In this document: in pieces, positions 38,915-41,635 of the stretch
Layout: each line of letters opens with the position of its first letter
Position numbering within the stretch: the first letter of the stretch is position 1
Source of the DNA: DASYVD01 sp036000545
GTDB taxonomy: Bacteria > Actinomycetota > UBA4738 > CALAEC01
NCBI GenBank assembly: GCA_036000545.1
Contig: DASYVD010000011.1
Span: 1 to 41,635 of the forward strand
Direction: 5' to 3'
Length of the DNA stretch: 41,635 nucleotides
Translations under genes and position numbers: made by a program
The notes under the pieces: model-generated
What the model was told of the DNA's origin: nothing
Database searches by the model: none
Seen by the model: the letters and a program-made list of their open reading frames with translations, nothing else

Positions 38915-40851
38915 GGCAGCTCGACGAACTCCTCGACGAGATCCTGCAGGTTCGCGACGAGCCCACGGACGAAGCCGATCACCACGAAGAGGAGAGCGGC
39001 AACGGGGCGGCGACGAGCGGCAACGGCGCCGTCGCGGTCGCCCCTTCGACTGAGGCGCCGGAGGCCCCGGCCGAGGAAGAGGAAGCCTCCGCGGATGACT
39101 GGGAGGGACCCGCCGAGGCGTGGGCGGAGCCCACGGAGACCGTGGAGGTCCAGGACCATCCGGCGCAGGACGACGCGGCGAAGGAGTACGCCGAGCACGC
39201 CGCCGTACAGCCCTCCGTCGATGCCTACACCCCACCCGAGACCTACACCCAGCCCGAGGCCTACACCCAGCCCGAGGCCTACACCCCACCCGAGACCTAC
39301 AACCAACCCGAGACGTACGCGGAGCCCGAGACGTACGCTCCCGAGTCGCCGGTGGACGCAGGCCCTCCCGTAGAGGAGGCTCTCGCAGACTCTTGGAACG
39401 GGACCTTCGACGCGGCGGGAGGGGGCTGGGAGGGGGAGGGCGCCCCGAAGCAGGAGCAGTGGACCAGAACTCCAGCTCCGCCGGCTCCTGCGTACCGAAC
39501 CGATTGGACCGAGGTGGAGGCGGCGGCCGCCGCTCCCGTCATCCCCGAGACGTACGCCGCCCCTGAGGCACCGCCTGCGACACCGCCCGAGATCGCTCCG
39601 GAGCCGTTCTCAGATCTGTGGACAGCAGATACCAGCACCGAGGCCGACCCGGGATTCTCCAGCTGGGTCGAGGTCTCCGTATCAAGCAACGCGCCGACAC
39701 GAGGACCCGCGGCGGCGCCGGTCGAGGTCACCGCTCCGGTCGTGGTCCCCGCACCAGCGAGGTTCCGCCGCCGGGGCTCCCGCCGGGAGCGCCCGGCGCA
39801 CCGGCGCGCGCTGCGCGCTGTGGGCGTCGCCGGCCTGGTGCTCGCCGTGGCCGCGGCGAGCCTGTGGACGATCACCGTGCTCCGTGGCGGGCCCGCATCT
39901 CGACCGGCGCCTCCCGCGGCAGGTGGCCCGAACCAACAGGTGGTGGTGTGGACCGTGTGGGACGAGAAGCCCCGCGGCCCCGCCTTCGTGAGCGTTCTTG
40001 CCAGCGGCGGTGGGCTCGACCCAGTCCTCCTGGCGATCCCTCCAAAGACCGTGGTGAGTGTGCCCGGCCGGGGCTACGAGTCGGTGGGGGACACGGCCGC
40101 CGTCGGACGACCGGAGGCCGTTGCCGGGGCAGTGGAGAACATCCTCGGGGTCCAGGTCGACGCCTCAACCGGGATGCCTCTGGCTTCCCTGGCCCCTCTG
40201 GTGGACCGGATCGGCGGTATCGAGGCTGAGGAAGTCGACGAAGTCATCGGTAAGCAGCAGCTGAACGGCGAGCAAACGGTGGAGTACCTGCGGGCTCGAA
40301 GCGCCGGGACCGGCGAGGCGGGGGATGACACCCGGTTCATCCGGTGGCTCGAGGTGAGCACCGCCATCGTGACCAAGGCCTACGAGAAGCCCGACGTTCT
40401 CCAGGAGATCCCCTCGGCACATCGCCCGGTGTTCGTGGCCGCGGGCTCGGGACGGACGGAGGTGCTCGACCTGCCGGTGGAGGCCATCGGCGCGGGGCTG
40501 GCCCGCCCCGACGGCGAGTACATCGCGCAGATCGTGCGAGACTACTTCCTGACCACCAACAAGACCGAGCGCGTGGTTCGGATCGTGGTCATGAACGGGA
40601 ACGGACGTCCGGGGACCGGGCAGACCGTGGCACGCCTGCTGGTTCCCTCGGGGTTCCGCCTGGTATCGTCGCTGAACGCACCCAAGTTCAACGTGAGGAC
40701 GACCAGGATCGTGGCGGGATCGGAGGAGCTGCTGGACGAGGCGTACCTGGCGCAGCGCCTGCTCGGCGTGGGCGAAGTGTACGTCGTCGACCAGGAGAGC
40801 CATGTCGCGGACCTGTCGATCGTAGTGGGGAAGGACTTCTTGAGGCGTTGA
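38911..40851 (+). CDS. LCP-like / LytR C-terminal domain membrane protein with long acidic N-terminal arm
   Basis: A 646-residue protein. The cytoplasmic N-terminal arm of about 295 residues is acidic and Pro/Glu/Ala-rich and holds seven hexapeptide repeats of the YTQPE type (about 105-145). A basic stretch and one membrane helix follow (about 299-325). The extracytoplasmic part has a LytR-CpsA-Psr-like domain (about 340-530; PKTVVSVPGRG, GGIEAEEVDEVIG, LNGEQTVEYLRAR) and a LytR_C domain (about 553-640; VRIVVMNGNGRPGTG). LCP enzymes attach glycopolymers to peptidoglycan. Here the segment aligned with the usual IPRDT reads IPPKT, so the Arg and Asp important for phosphate binding are missing; it may be non-enzymatic. 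GTG at 38911 overlaps the nadD stop; the TGA overlaps the rsfS TTG. Confidence 0.8.
   Translation: MRQLDELLDEILQVRDEPTDEADHHEEESGNGAATSGNGAVAVAPSTEAPEAPAEEEEASADDWEGPAEAWAEPTETVEVQDHPAQDDAAKEYAEHAAVQPSVDAYTPPETYTQPEAYTQPEAYTPPETYNQPETYAEPETYAPESPVDAGPPVEEALADSWNGTFDAAGGGWEGEGAPKQEQWTRTPAPPAPAYRTDWTEVEAAAAAPVIPETYAAPEAPPATPPEIAPEPFSDLWTADTSTEADPGFSSWVEVSVSSNAPTRGPAAAPVEVTAPVVVPAPARFRRRGSRRERPAHRRALRAVGVAGLVLAVAAASLWTITVLRGGPASRPAPPAAGGPNQQVVVWTVWDEKPRGPAFVSVLASGGGLDPVLLAIPPKTVVSVPGRGYESVGDTAAVGRPEAVAGAVENILGVQVDASTGMPLASLAPLVDRIGGIEAEEVDEVIGKQQLNGEQTVEYLRARSAGTGEAGDDTRFIRWLEVSTAIVTKAYEKPDVLQEIPSAHRPVFVAAGSGRTEVLDLPVEAIGAGLARPDGEYIAQIVRDYFLTTNKTERVVRIVVMNGNGRPGTGQTVARLLVPSGFRLVSSLNAPKFNVRTTRIVAGSEELLDEAYLAQRLLGVGEVYVVDQESHVADLSIVVGKDFLRR
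39223..39345 (+). repeat. 18-bp tandem repeat coding a hexapeptide (about 7 copies)
   Basis: Tandem 18-base units code AYTPPE, TYTQPE, AYTQPE, AYTPPE, TYNQPE, TYAEPE and a partial TYAPE in the LCP-like gene. Units 1-4 are nearly identical in DNA (gcctacaccc- or acctacaccc-type); units 5-7 have diverged. Copy number may vary between strains. Confidence 0.8.
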
Positions 40852-41225
40852 CGTCGTCGCGCGAGCTGGCCATCGCCGCTGCTCGAGCGGCTGCCTCGAA
40901 AGATGCTCGCGACATCATGATCCTCGACGTCAGCGAGCTCATCGTGATCACCGACTACTTCGTCATCGCCAGCGGCGGGAGCGATCGTCAGGTGAAGACG
41001 GTGGCCGAGGAGATCGAACGATCCGTGGCGAGTCTGGGTGTGAAGCCCGTTCGCCGGGAGGGTGAGCGCGAGGGCCGCTGGGTGCTCCTAGACTTCGTCG
41101 ACTTCGTGGCGCACGTGTTCCGGGATCAAGAGCGTGAATACTACGGGCTCGAACGACTGTGGCGGGACGCTCCGGTCATCTCCTGGGAGGCTGCCGGAGA
41201 GCCCGGCCGGGCCTCAGAACGGTAG
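40848..41225 (+). CDS. rsfS: Ribosome silencing factor RsfS
   Basis: Binds ribosomal protein L14 and blocks joining of the subunits under starvation. The 125-residue protein has the family core DIMILDVSELIVITDYFVIA and SGGSDRQVKTVAEEIE, then GRWVLLDFVDFVAHVF. A C-terminal extension of about 20 residues follows the core. The start is the TTG at 40848, which overlaps the TGA of the LCP-like gene (TTGA); no other start is available upstream in the coding part. Confidence 0.95.
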   Translation: MTSSRELAIAAARAAASKDARDIMILDVSELIVITDYFVIASGGSDRQVKTVAEEIERSVASLGVKPVRREGEREGRWVLLDFVDFVAHVFRDQEREYYGLERLWRDAPVISWEAAGEPGRASER

Positions 41226-41231
41226 GTCTCA

Positions 41232-41635
41232 GTGGATCTCGGGACGGTCCTCGGGGTGTGGGCGCACCCCGACGACGAAGCATTCCTGTCCTCGGGACTC
41301 ATGGCCGACGCCGCGCGCAAGGGCGACCGAGTCGTGTGCATCACGGCCACCCGCGGCGAACTGGGCTCGTGGGACGAGGAGCGCTGGCCGAGCGAGTCGA
41401 TGGGGGAGGTCCGAGAAGCCGAGCTCGAGGAGTCCCTGGCCATCCTGGGGATCACCGAGCATCACTGGCTCGACTACCCCGATGGTGCATGCGCCGAGGT
41501 GCCGCGGGAGGAGGCCGCGGGCAGGGTGGCCGCCATCGTCGAAGAGGTTCGCCCCGAGTCGGTGCTCACCTTCGGTCCTGAGGGCATGACCGGGCATCCC
41601 GACCACGAGGCCGTGTCGGCCTGGGCCACCGAGGG
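41232..41635 (+). CDS. PIG-L family deacetylase (3' end cut by window)
   Basis: A zinc-dependent N-acetylglucosamine deacetylase-like protein of the PIG-L/LmbE family, which includes MshB and Mca of mycothiol metabolism. The metal site motif AHPDDE is at residues 11-16 and the second His motif GHPDHEAVS lies near the right edge. TATRGELGSW is also typical. It starts with GTG at 41232, six bases after rsfS, and runs off the window after about 134 codons. Which substrate it uses (mycothiol precursor, glycolipid or other) cannot be told from this part. Confidence 0.9.
   Translation, partial: MDLGTVLGVWAHPDDEAFLSSGLMADAARKGDRVVCITATRGELGSWDEERWPSESMGEVREAELEESLAILGITEHHWLDYPDGACAEVPREEAAGRVAAIVEEVRPESVLTFGPEGMTGHPDHEAVSAWATE

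Noticed and set aside
39223..39345. Short tandem repeats considered as a CRISPR array
   Set aside because: Repeats are contiguous 18-base coding units without spacers, in frame within a gene.

Overview
This is a high-GC window (roughly two-thirds G+C by eye) from a bacterium that looks like an actinomycete-phylum member (Actinomycetota), most likely a lineage outside the well-studied orders. The evidence is a split bc1-aa3 respiratory chain with a diheme QcrC, a three-membrane-helix Rieske protein and an actinobacterial subunit IV (CtaF); an RNase E with its disordered arm at the N-terminus; a nadD-LCP-rsfS block; many GTG/TTG starts; and several start codons placed where a leaderless transcript would begin. 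Exact placement cannot be settled from sequence reading alone. No insertion sequence, prophage, CRISPR array or defence system is visible. No gap between genes exceeds 300 bases.

Layout. 1-2000: end of an MFS exporter, tRNA-Gly, a small HNH protein and tRNA-Pro. 2041-5240: a tight three-gene cassette of a stand-alone response regulator, a membrane-anchored HEAT-repeat protein and a processive-type family 2 glycosyltransferase. 5274-9930: protein quality control (tig-clpP-clpX), a metallo-beta-lactamase-fold hydrolase and a histidine-kinase-like protein. 9996-15289: valS, folC, ndk and a RodZ-like protein. 15409-19966 (minus strand): a type II fatty-acid operon, fabD - biotinyl/lipoyl-like domain protein - fabH - fabG - acpP - fabF, nearly every junction overlapping or within a few bases.

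20166-27426: the respiratory chain in two convergent operons, ctaE-qcrC-qcrA-qcrB-ctaG on plus and ctaC-ctaD-ctaF on minus, whose last genes overlap tail to tail. 27596-33221: the rod-shape and elongasome cluster mreB-mreC-mreD-mrdA-rodA. 33438-37809: rne-rplU-rpmA, an unrecognised minus-strand gene, and obgE. 37823-41635: a DinB-like protein, nadD, an LCP/LytR_C membrane protein, rsfS, and the start of a PIG-L family deacetylase.

Most of the window is housekeeping DNA. The less ordinary points are: (1) the regulator-HEAT-glycosyltransferase cassette; (2) a recurring -10 grammar in which a TANNNT-type hexamer sits exactly 6 bases before the start codon of ctaE, mreC, mreD, obgE and nadD, plus a divergent version with one shared -10 between obgE and the unknown minus gene; (3) possible leaderless short frames before tig, rodZ and rne; (4) a biotinyl-domain protein inside the fab operon with an altered modification motif; (5) a histidine-kinase-like protein lacking the expected phospho-histidine; (6) an LCP-family protein lacking the usual arginine motif; (7) ribosomal protein L21 with a histone-H1-like lysine/alanine tail.
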